Of a stretch of DNA of 64,000 bases, positions 8,367 through 16,918 are shown in pieces. Position 1 is the stretch's first letter. Every line of letters begins with the position of its first letter. The DNA comes from Halobacillus litoralis (lineage in GTDB: Bacteria > Bacillota > Bacilli > Bacillales > Halobacillaceae). The notes beneath the pieces were generated by a model. The model had not been told where the DNA came from. It saw only the letters and a list, made by a program, of their open reading frames with translations, and made no database searches. The stretch lies in contig NZ_CP129016.1 of the NCBI RefSeq assembly GCF_020524085.2, forward strand, positions 3,280,001 through 3,344,000. Direction: 5' to 3'. A program made the translations under genes and the position numbers.

Positions 8367-8411
8367 GTGATTTGATTGATTTGAGTTAAATAGAATCGTT
8401 ACGTTTGCCAT
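8349..8411 (-). CDS. Short leader peptide upstream of rsgA
   Basis: 20-codon ORF reading MANVTILFNSNQSNHGGHHS, with AGGAG 9 bases before the ATG and an extended -10 box just upstream. It ends 28 bases before the rsgA start. The last third is rich in His, Asn and Gly. Good start signals and a hairpin overlapping its stop codon suggest a translated leader, but I know no homologue and the ORF is short enough to be chance. Confidence 0.5.
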   Translation of the reverse strand: MANVTILFNSNQSNHGGHHS

Positions 8412-8443
8412 AAAACATCACTCCTAACTTTTTAATTAGTTCT

Positions 8444-8452
8444 ATTATATCA
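8444..8452 (-). promoter_or_regulatory. Extended -10 promoter for leader ORF and rsgA
   Basis: Minus-strand TGATATAAT is a perfect TATAAT with the upstream TG of extended -10 promoters, about 33 bases before the leader ATG. No convincing -35 box is seen. Confidence 0.55.
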
Positions 8453-8475
8453 GAATTTATTACCAGTGATCAGTT

Positions 8476-9255
8476 TTATCCGCGGGAAACCGCTTTTTTT
8501 GCAGAAATGGCCGCAAAAGTAATGGTGATGGTGCACACAATGACGATCGCGAATACGCCCTGCATCAAATCCCAAAACACCCAGCCATCGATAAGTGCCG
8601 TCCGCATACTTTCGAAAATGTATGTCGTCGGGTTAATAGTGGCCGCGATTTTCAGCCATTGTGCTTCAATCAGTTCATACGGGACAAAAGTCGTGCTTAG
8701 AAAAATAAGCGGGAAGAAGATGAACGTTCCAGCCTGAGCTGCTTGCGCGTTCCCTGTCCGAAGCGCAACCCCCGCGGAATAACCGGCAAACGCAAGCCCC
8801 CATCCGACCGCAATAAGCAGCACAAACAGAATGCCGCCAAAGCCTGTCACCACTTCAAGTCCCAGTAAAAAGGCGATGCCAATGATGAGCAGCGTTTGGA
8901 CAACGAGCTGGAGCATTCCGGCAATGATCGGTCCGAGGACGATCGCCAGTCTTGAAGCAGGGGTCAACAACAAACGGGAGAAAAAACCATTCTCTATGTC
9001 TTTGACAATGCTCTGTCCGGCACCTCCGGCTCCACCAATAGCGGCAGACACAATTGATACAGGCAGAATGAAGGCCAAGTAGTTCGCACCTTCAAACGTC
9101 GGGAGCTGGGAGATCCCGCTCAAACCGCCTTCATAAACAAGGAGGAAGAATGCCGAGATAATCAAGTTTGGGATAAAAGAAAATGGATTGCGTAACGTCG
9201 TTTTGATGTTTCTTACAGTCATCAGCCACGTATCTTTCCAAAGGTTATTCCCCAT
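8476..9255 (-). CDS. ABC-2 type transporter permease (DrrB-like)
   Basis: 259-residue membrane subunit of an ABC exporter, with about six hydrophobic segments and the ABC-2 signature region around GNAQAAQAGTFIFFPLIFLS and INPTTYIFESMR. Its ATG lies inside the end of the ATPase gene (11-base overlap), so the two are translationally coupled and form one exporter. DrrAB-type systems often move hydrophobic drugs or lipids; the cargo here cannot be told. Confidence 0.88.
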   Translation of the reverse strand: MGNNLWKDTWLMTVRNIKTTLRNPFSFIPNLIISAFFLLVYEGGLSGISQLPTFEGANYLAFILPVSIVSAAIGGAGGAGQSIVKDIENGFFSRLLLTPASRLAIVLGPIIAGMLQLVVQTLLIIGIAFLLGLEVVTGFGGILFVLLIAVGWGLAFAGYSAGVALRTGNAQAAQAGTFIFFPLIFLSTTFVPYELIEAQWLKIAATINPTTYIFESMRTALIDGWVFWDLMQGVFAIVIVCTITITFAAISAKKAVSRG

Positions 9256-10213
9256 CTGCTCTCACCCCTTCCTTTTTCTCACTCGTAATTTTCAAGAAAA
9301 TATCATCCAAGGTTGGAGATGAAAGTTGGATATCCTCAATTTCATAGCCTTGCTGATCAAACAAACGGACAACTTCAAGCAATTGTTTCGTCCCTTCTTC
9401 CACGTAAATGAGAACCTTATTCTGGCGACTGATCACGTCAACATCCGCCATTTGTCCTCGTAAGTACCCTACTGCTTCAGATTGCTGATTTTCATCTTTC
9501 AATGTAAGTGTGATCAGATCATTCCCAATTTGAGCTTTCAACTCTTTCGGCGTGCCTGTCGCAACAATTTCCCCATCATTGATGATGCTGATGCGATGGG
9601 CAAGCGAATCGGCTTCCTCTAAGTACTGAGTGGTAAGAAAAATCGTAGTCCCCACTTCTTCGTTCAGCCGACGCAGTTCCTCCCAGATCGCCATCCGGTT
9701 CGAAGGATCAAGTCCTGTCGTCGGTTCATCGAGAAAAAGAATCTTCGGTTCATTGACGAGCGTTAGAGCGAGATCGAGACGCCTGCGCATCCCACCCGAA
9801 TAATTGCCGATCCTACGTTCCGCCGCTTCCGTCAGCTGCACGATCTCCAACAGCTCCTGCACCCTCTTTTTCCCTTCTTCTTTACGGAATCCGAAAATAT
9901 TCGCTTGAAGCTCGATCATTTCTCTTCCTGTCAAATCAGGATCCACGCCTGTTTCCTGCAAAGCTACACCTATATAACGTCTGACACTTTCCGGTTCCCG
10001 AATGACATCATGGCCTGCAACTTCCGCCTTTCCAGACGTCGCGTTGATGAGTGTCGTCAAAATTTGAACAGTGGTCGATTTTCCAGCTCCATTCGGTCCT
10101 AAGAAAGCGAAGAATTCCCCTTCCTTTACTTCAAAAGAGACATCTTTTACCGCTTGTACGTTTCCTTTTTTGAACGTTTTTGATAGGTGTTCCACAACGA
10201 TTTTCCCATTCAC
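9245..10213 (-). CDS. ABC transporter ATP-binding protein (DrrA-like)
   Basis: 322-residue ATPase of the exporter. Walker A GPNGAGKST, signature YSGGMRRRLDLAL, Walker B ILFLDEPTTGLDP, and a C-terminal DUF4162-like tail of about 80 residues typical of the DrrA group. I chose GTG at 10213 because GGAGGG lies 6 bases upstream; an ATG at 10231 overlaps that site. No regulator gene is adjacent. A copy of the dispersed repeat lies upstream. Confidence 0.9.
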   Translation of the reverse strand: MNGKIVVEHLSKTFKKGNVQAVKDVSFEVKEGEFFAFLGPNGAGKSTTVQILTTLINATSGKAEVAGHDVIREPESVRRYIGVALQETGVDPDLTGREMIELQANIFGFRKEEGKKRVQELLEIVQLTEAAERRIGNYSGGMRRRLDLALTLVNEPKILFLDEPTTGLDPSNRMAIWEELRRLNEEVGTTIFLTTQYLEEADSLAHRISIINDGEIVATGTPKELKAQIGNDLITLTLKDENQQSEAVGYLRGQMADVDVISRQNKVLIYVEEGTKQLLEVVRLFDQQGYEIEDIQLSSPTLDDIFLKITSEKKEGVRADGE

Positions 10214-10280
10214 TACAATCCCTCCAGTCATCGTTCCTTATCTTTACTATATACAAAAGTCCTACCATATTCACTTTTCC

Positions 10281-10415
10281 ACTCCTATGGGATGTGCGGG
10301 ACAGCTGAGACCCCGGAAGGCGTAGCCTGAGGAGGCTCAGCGCCCACCCCATGGAAAGCGAACGGTTTCCGGTAGCCCCCATCCACTCAACAAAAGTCTC
10401 GAAACTGAGCCTTCA
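10281..10415. repeat. Dispersed palindromic repeat, copy B
   Basis: Contains CTCCTATGGGATGTGCGGGA, the central hairpin AGCCTGAGGAGGCTCAGCG, CCATGGAAAGCGAAC and the terminal TCTCGAAACTGAG shared with the other copies. It lies upstream of the DrrA-like gene in the gap before the next divergent gene. Confidence 0.88.
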
Positions 10416-10464
10416 AGAATAAAAACCTTTATTGACAGAATTTTAGGAATAAAGGATCAGAGGT

Positions 10465-10479
10465 TTGAAACTGTTTCAA
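10465..10479. promoter_or_regulatory. Palindromic operator-like site 1
   Basis: TTGAAACTGTTTCAA is a perfect 15-base palindrome with a single central base. A close relative lies 61 bases downstream at the promoter of the small membrane gene. Between them (10511-10536) is an inverted repeat GAAAACCG / CGGTTTTC. Confidence 0.5.
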
Positions 10480-10540
10480 GCGGGGAAACTTTATTTTTAC
10501 GTCACAACGGAAAACCGCCAAAACTAGACGGTTTTCACGG

Positions 10541-10570
10541 TTGAAACAGTGTTTCAAAACGTGATAGAAT
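10541..10570 (+). promoter_or_regulatory. Promoter with overlapping operator-like site 2
   Basis: TTGAAACAGTGTTTCAA (10541-10557) has the same 7-base arms as site 1 with a three-base centre. Its first six bases form a -35 (TTGAAA), with an 18-base spacer to TAGAAT (10565-10570). Binding here would cover the promoter of the gene at 10617. TetR-family repressors use palindromes of this sort; the actual regulator is unknown. Confidence 0.5.
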
Positions 10571-10616
10571 CTTCAATAATAAGAATTTTCAGAATATATT
10601 TTAGGAGGTGAATACC

Positions 10617-10865
10617 ATGGAGCTTACTCAATTGTATCCTTGGTTGATGCCGGCCCTTTTGATCATCAGTATCGGGACATTGTTCGGTTCATACTTAACG
10701 TTTAGAGCAGAAAAATACATGATGTTGATCGCTATTGGGATGGTACAGACGCTGATTAGTACGATGCTTGTGACAAGTGTCGGGCCGCTTTTGTTCGGAA
10801 TTGGGTTGACACAATTTTATGTAGGAATCGTCAACATGAAAAAGGTGAAAGGCTATGAGACATGA
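10617..10865 (+). CDS. Small membrane protein of unknown function
   Basis: 82 residues with three hydrophobic segments (LMPALLIISIGTLFGSYL, MMLIAIGMVQTLIST, and LLFGIGLTQFYVGI) and a short charged tail. AGGAGG lies 8 bases before the ATG at 10617. The promoter carries a palindromic operator, so the gene is probably induced by a specific signal. No family recognised. Confidence 0.7.
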   Translation: MELTQLYPWLMPALLIISIGTLFGSYLTFRAEKYMMLIAIGMVQTLISTMLVTSVGPLLFGIGLTQFYVGIVNMKKVKGYET

Positions 10866-10901
10866 GAAATCATCGTCTTATAGGTCTTTCACCTTTTTTT
10901 C
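10839..10901. terminator. Terminator shared by two converging genes
   Basis: AAAAAGGTGAAAG (10839-10851) pairs with CTTTCACCTTTTT (10886-10898), a 13-bp stem that spans the stop codons of both neighbours, with T runs in both directions. The loop of 34 bases is long. Confidence 0.6.
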
Positions 10902-11228
10902 TATATACATACAAAGATCTCCAAGCGTCGAAAATCGAGTCAACTCTCGATTTTCTGGCAGTTCTTGATGGCTGTTCTGAGGGAGCTCCCAATGTTTAAT
11001 AAGGGCAGCGAACGCTTCCAAAAATTTGTCACGGTCATTTTTAAAAATGTCGGCAAGCTCGATATTGGTCGTTAAGTACTCCAGCGGATGTTGATCGGTT
11101 TCATCGCTGTACAAATGCACATAATAAATAACACTTCGATAAATGGCTACGGTTGTTCTCGGGTCCTGTTTCTTACTCTCTTTTTCTTTTTTTGACTGAA
11201 ATGCTTTAAAACTGTAAACTTCCCCCAT
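10878..11228 (-). CDS. Hypothetical cytoplasmic protein
   Basis: 116-residue soluble protein: a basic, lysine-rich N-terminus (FQSKKEKESKKQDPR), then helices around YRSVIYYVHLYSDETDQHP and a last helix LGDLCMYIEKKVKDL. No signal or membrane segment. AGGTGGGGG precedes the ATG at 11228. I do not recognise the family. Confidence 0.6.
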   Translation of the reverse strand: MGEVYSFKAFQSKKEKESKKQDPRTTVAIYRSVIYYVHLYSDETDQHPLEYLTTNIELADIFKNDRDKFLEAFAALIKHWELPQNSHQELPENRELTRFSTLGDLCMYIEKKVKDL

Positions 11229-11389
11229 TACCCCCACCTCACTCTTTTTTCTATAAGGATATATTTCTTGTTTTTTAATCCTTATTCCTTTTAAAAAATA
11301 GATAAACTTTGTAAAAGTTTCACCCTCATGAATTTTTGCCTGTTGTGGTATCCTTTAGAAAAGAGCTTTTTTAAGTGAGGGAATTGTTT

Positions 11390-12067
11390 ATGATGAAGAA
11401 AAACGTGTGGTGGATCGGCTTGTTCCTTCTTTTTTTGATCGGATGCAACTCGAATGCAGATGCACAAGAGACGTTGAGTATAAATCCGCTTGAGGGGGAC
11501 GATCCCCTTGTCGAAGAAGAAAGGGCCGAAGACAAAGGAGATAAAATGCAGCTCACCCTCGATGGAGCTTCCTATCCATTTACAACGAAAGACTATCCCA
11601 TTCTATCGCAGTATGTACATAATTTTGACCGACCGGAAGAGCAGTTAGGAAATCTTCCTTTTTCTAAAATAAACGAGGATCAGTACTTGGTGGAGTTTGC
11701 CTGTCATGAGCAGCGTTGCTCGCATTTGATGATTGATTTCGAACAGAAGCACTCGTTTTTAATCAGCGATTTGAGTAAACTGGTTTCCAATCACGTTTCT
11801 CCTGACCAGCAGTATGTAGCCTTCCTTTTTGAACGTACGTATGAAGAAGAAGTGACGCATCAGCTCGTTGTCATGGACCTTGGCACGCTCGAACCGGTGG
11901 ATCTCGAACCAGGGGAAGATCACCTCCTACCAAAGCCGAATCAGTATCAATACGCCATCCATTCTGTTACTTTTATGGATGAAGAACGATTAAAAATTAC
12001 CAATGACGATCCAGTGGCAGGTGCCGATACCCATGATCCGGTACGGACGCAATGGATCTATAAATAG
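11390..12067 (+). CDS. Hypothetical lipoprotein
   Basis: 225 residues. The N-terminus MMKKNVWWIGLFLLFLIGC is a lipoprotein signal with the lipobox LIGC, followed by a low-complexity linker. The body (about residues 50-225) looks like a beta-rich sensor or binding domain, with two cysteines in ACHEQRCSH that could form a disulfide. GAGGG precedes the ATG. It is 12 bases ahead of the nitroreductase gene, heading a three-gene operon. Function unknown. Confidence 0.7.
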   Translation: MMKKNVWWIGLFLLFLIGCNSNADAQETLSINPLEGDDPLVEEERAEDKGDKMQLTLDGASYPFTTKDYPILSQYVHNFDRPEEQLGNLPFSKINEDQYLVEFACHEQRCSHLMIDFEQKHSFLISDLSKLVSNHVSPDQQYVAFLFERTYEEEVTHQLVVMDLGTLEPVDLEPGEDHLLPKPNQYQYAIHSVTFMDEERLKITNDDPVAGADTHDPVRTQWIYK

Positions 12068-12079
12068 GAGGACACCTTC

Positions 12080-12820
12080 ATGAATAAAACCATTGAAACG
12101 CTTTTGAATCACCGGTCAATAAGGAAGTTCAAAAACACCCCCATCACTGACGAGCAGCTGAGCACCATTTTGTCTGCGGCCCAGCAAGCATCTACATCCA
12201 GTTACATGATGGCTTATACAATCATTGGGGTGACGGATGAAAAGAAGAAAGCACAACTTGCCGAAATCACCGGTCAAGGCTATGTGAAAGATAACGGCCA
12301 TTTGATGATCTTCTGCGCTGATCTTTACCGTCATACCCTTCACGCCTCTTCAGAGCAGTATGAGGAGATGCTCGCCAACCTAGAAAACAGTGAACATTTT
12401 CTCGTTTCCGCCATTGACGCTGCCCTTGCTGCCCAGAACGCGGCGATTGCTGCCGAATCGATGGGGCTCGGCATCTGCTATATCGGAAGCATTCGCAACC
12501 AGCTTGATAAGGTGGATGAAATACTCGGACTACCGAAACATGTGCTTCCACTCTTCGGCATGGTCCTCGGCGAACCCGATCACCAGCCTGATCAAAAGCC
12601 ACGCCTTCCGAAAGAAGCGGTTTACTTTGAAAATGAATACAATCGCCATCACAAAGATGAACTTGGAGTGTTTGACGAGAAAATCGCCGCCTATTATCAG
12701 TCACGTCAAACGAATACTAGGAACGATTCCTGGACGGATCAAATGCTTCGCCGCTTCACTAAACCGATGCGGATGGACGTTACCAGTATCGTGAAAAAGA
12801 AAGGCTTTAACAAGCAGTAA
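12080..12820 (+). CDS. NADPH-dependent oxidoreductase, NfrA/NfsA nitroreductase family
   Basis: Homodimeric FMN flavoprotein that reduces nitro compounds, flavins or quinones with NAD(P)H. 246 residues, the usual length. The FMN-binding start HRSIRKFKNTPI is followed by SAAQQASTSSYMMAYTIIGV, a central AIDAALAAQNAAIAAESMGLGICYIG helix region and the C-terminal arm ending in IVKKKGFNKQ. B. subtilis NfrA1 is the closest type I know. It sits between a lipoprotein and a sirtuin with 12- and 15-base gaps. AGGAGG precedes the ATG. Confidence 0.9.
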   Translation: MNKTIETLLNHRSIRKFKNTPITDEQLSTILSAAQQASTSSYMMAYTIIGVTDEKKKAQLAEITGQGYVKDNGHLMIFCADLYRHTLHASSEQYEEMLANLENSEHFLVSAIDAALAAQNAAIAAESMGLGICYIGSIRNQLDKVDEILGLPKHVLPLFGMVLGEPDHQPDQKPRLPKEAVYFENEYNRHHKDELGVFDEKIAAYYQSRQTNTRNDSWTDQMLRRFTKPMRMDVTSIVKKKGFNKQ

Positions 12821-12835
12821 GAGGAGTTTGCTTCT

Positions 12836-13561
12836 ATGCATGAAACGATTGCTCTCCATATTAAAAGTGCTGAACAGATTGCCATATTGACTGGTGCCGG
12901 TGTGTCGACGGCGAGCGGGATCCCTGATTTCCGCTCAAGCGAGGGATTATGGACAGAAGATCATGATCGCGAGTATTACATGTCCACCGACTACTTTTTC
13001 CATGATCCGGAGGATTTTTGGAAAAAGTATAAGGCGATTTTCCGTATGAAACTTTTGAAAAACTATCGGCCGAATCTTGTCCATCAGTTCATTAAGGAGT
13101 TGGAAGCAGATGATCGGGACGTGTCGGTGATCACACAGAATGTCGACGGGCTTCATTCGCTTGCCGGCAGTTCCCGTGTTCTTGAATATCACGGTACATT
13201 GAACCGCTCCAGCTGTCCAGACTGCGGCAGGTCCTATTCTTTGGATGAGGTGATGAGAGTAGCTGTACCGGTTTGTGAGGACTGTGGCTCTGTTTTGAAA
13301 CCGGATGTCCTGCTGTTCGGTGACTTGATCACCGCTCATGATGAAGCCGAATCGATCATTGAAAAAGCCGATCTCCTTCTCGTGATGGGGACGTCGCTTT
13401 TCGTGACTCCTTTCAACCTTCTGCCGTATCTTGCCTATGAACAAGAAAACACGACAACCATTCTCATCAACAACGAACCGACAGACAAGGATCATCTTTT
13501 CGACTATGTCATGCACGAAGATTTGTCAGAAGCCATAACGGAGATCAAAGAAAACATGTGA
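12836..13561 (+). CDS. cobB: NAD-dependent protein deacylase, Sir2 family
   Basis: Removes acyl groups from lysines with NAD+, giving nicotinamide and O-acetyl-ADP-ribose. 241 residues. NAD site GAGVSTASGIPDFRS, catalytic TQNVDGLHSLAG followed by the proton-accepting His in LEYHGTL, a four-cysteine zinc site CPDC...CEDC, then KPDVLLFGD and MGTSLFVTPF. Third gene of the operon; the pairing with a nitroreductase hints at redox or NAD(H) balance, which is inference. A strong terminator follows. Confidence 0.95.
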   Translation: MHETIALHIKSAEQIAILTGAGVSTASGIPDFRSSEGLWTEDHDREYYMSTDYFFHDPEDFWKKYKAIFRMKLLKNYRPNLVHQFIKELEADDRDVSVITQNVDGLHSLAGSSRVLEYHGTLNRSSCPDCGRSYSLDEVMRVAVPVCEDCGSVLKPDVLLFGDLITAHDEAESIIEKADLLLVMGTSLFVTPFNLLPYLAYEQENTTTILINNEPTDKDHLFDYVMHEDLSEAITEIKENM

Positions 13562-13594
13562 AAAAGCCTCCTTTGATGAAGGAGGCTTTTTTCC
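13561..13594. terminator. Bidirectional terminator after the sirtuin gene
   Basis: AAAAAGCCTCCTT / AAGGAGGCTTTTTT with a 5-base loop. A and T runs on both sides let it serve the sirtuin operon (plus) and the antiporter gene (minus). Confidence 0.92.
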
Positions 13595-13630
13595 ATTATC
13601 TGTATGACCTGGTACACCATAATATGGAAT

Positions 13631-14842
13631 TTAAGCCAGCCCGAGTTTCTTTATGACTGGCTTTAGGGTGAGTCCTTGGACGATTAATGAGAAGAGGACG
13701 ACGGAAAAGGTGAGCAACAGCACTTGTTCTCTGCCGTCAAAATCCATGGGCAGGCTTAAGGCGAGAGCGATAGAGAGGCTTCCGCGTAATCCTCCCCAGT
13801 TGATAAGGATTCTTTCTTTGGATGACAATTCTTTCACCCAGCCTGTTCCGATGTAAACCGCGATGGTACGTCCGACGAGTACAATAACGATCGCCCCGAC
13901 AATATACCCCCAATTACCCGCAAGATCGATGTTCCGTATTTCAAGTCCGACCATCAGGAAGATCAATGCGTTAGCAAGCAAGGTGACACTATCCCAAAAC
14001 GTATTGAGATTCGTCTTCGTTTCGTCCGACATGCCGATCTTTGCTCCGTAATCCCCAAAGACGAACCCACCGACAACAACCGCAATGACCCCGGAAGTAT
14101 GGAAGTGTTCAGCGATGAAGTAACTTCCGAAAAACAGCAGGGCACTGAAGGCAACCTCCAGCGGATAATCATCATAGACACGAATCACTTGGGAGAACAA
14201 ATAGCCCAAGATCAGTCCGATCAGTGCGCCACCGACCGCAAATTTTAAAAACATGAACACCCCGCTGCCAAGTCCAGCCCAGCCCATTTCAATATAGGTC
14301 AGCAAGTAGATGCTGGCGATTTTAAAAAGCACGACGGCAATCCCGTCATTAAACAGCGACTCCCCCTCCATGATCGTGGACATTTTTTGTTTTACGCCGA
14401 GAGACTTGAAAATGGAAAGCACGCTGATCGGATCGGTCGCACTCATCAGCGCAGCAAATGTAAACGCGACAGCAAGCGGCAGGTCCAAGAAGAAATAAGC
14501 CGCTGCCCCGATGGTGAGCGAGGATATGAACGTTCCCAAAAAGGCTAGTCCCATGACCGTCTTCTTTTGTGAAAAAAGATGATGAAAAGGAAGCTTTAAC
14601 GTCGCATCCCCAAGCAGAATCGGAAGAAAAAGTGAGATAACGGTCGCCTGGAACACTTCCGATTGTGTAATATAACTCTCCGCTTCCTCAATGAAAGGGA
14701 GCTGAGTCAGTCCCAGGACAAGCCCCACCAGAACCAGGGCTATGGAGTCTGGTTCCTTCAAGAGTTTGGCGATAGCGATAACCGAGACTGAAACGGCGAG
14801 TAACAATAGAATTTGAATGAAAACTTCATGAAATCCGTGCAT
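13631..14842 (-). CDS. Na+/H+ antiporter, CPA1 (NhaP) family
   Basis: 403-residue membrane antiporter with about 12 hydrophobic segments. CPA1 ion-site motifs are visible: SATDPISVLS and EGESLFNDGIAVVLF, and a late conserved block INWGGLRGSLSIALALSLP. It would expel Na+ (or K+) in exchange for protons, fitting a salt-adapted organism. I start at ATG 14842, which has AGGGAGGG 8 bases upstream; an ATG at 14866 lacks a site. No cytosolic cation-binding domain follows the membrane part. Confidence 0.93.
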   Translation of the reverse strand: MHGFHEVFIQILLLLAVSVSVIAIAKLLKEPDSIALVLVGLVLGLTQLPFIEEAESYITQSEVFQATVISLFLPILLGDATLKLPFHHLFSQKKTVMGLAFLGTFISSLTIGAAAYFFLDLPLAVAFTFAALMSATDPISVLSIFKSLGVKQKMSTIMEGESLFNDGIAVVLFKIASIYLLTYIEMGWAGLGSGVFMFLKFAVGGALIGLILGYLFSQVIRVYDDYPLEVAFSALLFFGSYFIAEHFHTSGVIAVVVGGFVFGDYGAKIGMSDETKTNLNTFWDSVTLLANALIFLMVGLEIRNIDLAGNWGYIVGAIVIVLVGRTIAVYIGTGWVKELSSKERILINWGGLRGSLSIALALSLPMDFDGREQVLLLTFSVVLFSLIVQGLTLKPVIKKLGLA

Positions 14843-14928
14843 GAAAAAAACCCTCCCTAAAATCAAAACCTATCGTTAGTCTTACCCTTAATGACTGACC
14901 GTTACCCATAAACCCGCCAGGATAGCTG

Positions 14929-16422
14929 CTAATTTTTCCGGAACGTATGCTCAGATAATAGGATTGCCAGTTGATCCTCAATATCCTTGACCTCATCAGA
15001 CAGAACATGGTTGAAAACAAAAGCAAAAATCAACGGTTCACCGTCAGCTGTAGTGACATAGCCGGAAAGGGAAGAGACTTCTGAGAGAGTCCCTGTTTTT
15101 GCCTGCACCTTTCCCTCCGCGTGCGTATCAATCATCCGTGACCGTAATGTCCCTCCCACAAACCGTTCCGAGTTTCCTGCGACAGGCAATGATTGAAACA
15201 ACACCGGAAACCACTCCTTATCCTGTACTTGAAATAGCAGCTCAGAGATTTCATGAGCAGGAATCAAGTTGGAACGCGACAATCCAGATCCATCTTTCAT
15301 TTGCATCGTCTCCACATCGACCCCCATCTTGGCCAGTTCATCTTCTACCACTGAGAGACCTCTCTCCCAGCTTCCTTCCCCATGAACAACTCTCCCCATC
15401 TCCTTGACGAGCACTTCCGCATGGCCGTTGTTGCTAAGCTTCATAAAAGGAAGAAACAACTCTTCAAGCGCCATCGAATTCCTTGTAACTAAGAGTGTCG
15501 CCTCTTCAGGCGTGACCCCTGAACGTGCATGTTCACCTTTCATAATAATGTTGTATTTTTGAAGAGACCTCTGAAAAAGTTCCCTAACAAGTCCAGAAGG
15601 TTCTGAAACAGCGACCCAGGAATGGGAGAAAGGATCGTCCAAAGCGATTTCCCCCTTCACAAGAATGTCATTTGTTCCATGCCTTCGTTCGACCTCAAGC
15701 TCCGTCCCTTTTTTAGCCGAAGACGTCACGGTTTGATTGATGATCCGCACATAATCATTGTCCGGAAAAATCTCGATGTGAGCTGGAGACCCTTTTACAT
15801 GAGCAGGCACGGTCTTCACGATGACCGTGCCCGCATCAAAATCCTTATCCGGCGACAATGTAAGGGCGGAAACCTGGGCTCCATAGTACTCTGTCTCATC
15901 CGTCCATTGAACCCCGTCCGATAATCGCACATCATCATACCACGAGTCATCAGCTACCAGCCGGCCGGTAATTTTACGGACACCCGCTTCCTTCAAAGCC
16001 TGCGCCATAGCATCCAAGTCTTCTGCTCTTAACGTAGGATCCCCTTTTCCCTTCAAATAAAGGTTTCCATTCAATATCCCCCGCTTCAACTCCCCATCTG
16101 TCCATAGTTCCGTTGTAAACGTATGCCCAGGCCCAAGTGTTTCCGGGGCTGCAGCGCCAGTGAAGAGCTTCGTATTGGAGGCAGGGACCAATCGAAGGTT
16201 TGCATTTTTTTCGAAAAGGATGGCTCCCGTGTCGGCATGACGGATGCTGATGCCTGCAACAGCACCTTCCAACCGCTCGTCCGTTAACACCCGTTCCACC
16301 TTTTCCTGCAGCGTCTCATCGATTCTTGCCTCCCCTTCCTTCTGTATCAAAAACGCGGCCGTGAAGATCAGGATCACACCAAGGAAGGAAATGGCGGTTT
16401 TCGTCTTTGGTAATGTTTGCAT
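14929..16422 (-). CDS. D-alanyl-D-alanine carboxypeptidase/endopeptidase, S13 (PBP4) family
   Basis: Low-molecular-mass penicillin-binding protein that trims or cleaves peptidoglycan peptides outside the membrane. 497 residues starting with a signal anchor (KTAISFLGVILIFTAAFLI). Catalytic motifs in order: SxxK in PASNTKLFTG, SxN in KLSNNGHAEV, and KTG in QAKTGTLSEVSSLSGYV. B. subtilis PBP4a (DacC) is of this family and length. ATG 16422 has AGGTGAGAG upstream; longer in-frame starts would put 41 residues before the signal. Confidence 0.94.
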   Translation of the reverse strand: MQTLPKTKTAISFLGVILIFTAAFLIQKEGEARIDETLQEKVERVLTDERLEGAVAGISIRHADTGAILFEKNANLRLVPASNTKLFTGAAAPETLGPGHTFTTELWTDGELKRGILNGNLYLKGKGDPTLRAEDLDAMAQALKEAGVRKITGRLVADDSWYDDVRLSDGVQWTDETEYYGAQVSALTLSPDKDFDAGTVIVKTVPAHVKGSPAHIEIFPDNDYVRIINQTVTSSAKKGTELEVERRHGTNDILVKGEIALDDPFSHSWVAVSEPSGLVRELFQRSLQKYNIIMKGEHARSGVTPEEATLLVTRNSMALEELFLPFMKLSNNGHAEVLVKEMGRVVHGEGSWERGLSVVEDELAKMGVDVETMQMKDGSGLSRSNLIPAHEISELLFQVQDKEWFPVLFQSLPVAGNSERFVGGTLRSRMIDTHAEGKVQAKTGTLSEVSSLSGYVTTADGEPLIFAFVFNHVLSDEVKDIEDQLAILLSEHTFRKN

Positions 16423-16581
16423 ATGTAGGTCTCTCACCTTCCATTGAAAATGGGACTTCATTTCCCTTATATTGGTTCCCTGTTCGATAAGCTTCATCCA
16501 AAAAAACGGCAGGAAATGAAACTGAAACGGTAAGTATTCGTACATTAGGTAAGGAGTATAGACAACCAGGAGGTGTTTGCC

Positions 16582-16767
16582 ATGTTTATGTTCCCCATTC
16601 TGTTCGGACTATGCGTTTTATTCTTCCCTTTACAAGGAATTAAAGATTTCAGAAATGAAAAAACAAGCCACAAAGTTACTCGACTCATTTTCATCGGATT
16701 TGCTCTTTTACTCCTCACAGCCGGTGGAATTGATTTAGCCGATTTTATCAACAATGCAAGGAATTAA
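16582..16767 (+). CDS. Small two-helix membrane protein
   Basis: 61 residues with two hydrophobic segments (FMFPILFGLCVLFFPLQGI and RLIFIGFALLLLTAGGI) joined by a charged loop DFRNEKTSHKVT. AGGAGG lies 8 bases before the ATG at 16582. Divergent from the carboxypeptidase gene and followed by a strong terminator, so it is its own unit. Family not recognised. Confidence 0.7.
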   Translation: MFMFPILFGLCVLFFPLQGIKDFRNEKTSHKVTRLIFIGFALLLLTAGGIDLADFINNARN

Positions 16768-16800
16768 TTTCAATGAGGACATCACTTACCGATAAGATGA

Positions 16801-16836
16801 AAAAAAAAGCTGCCTCCTAGTGGCAGCTTTTTTTTC
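16801..16836 (+). terminator. Terminator of the small membrane gene
   Basis: AAAAGCTGCC / GGCAGCTTTT with a 7-base loop, followed by eight T. Confidence 0.9.
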
Positions 16837-16918
16837 ATTCTAAAAATTTTTCGAAGCATTTCCGTATTCATTACAATCAATCATTGATAGAGTACAAATA
16901 GAAGAAAGAGGTGCCCTT

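Noticed and set aside
12267..12704. 145-codon minus-strand frame over the nitroreductase gene
   Set aside because: Shadow of a well-supported gene on the other strand; no ribosome site and composition unlike protein.
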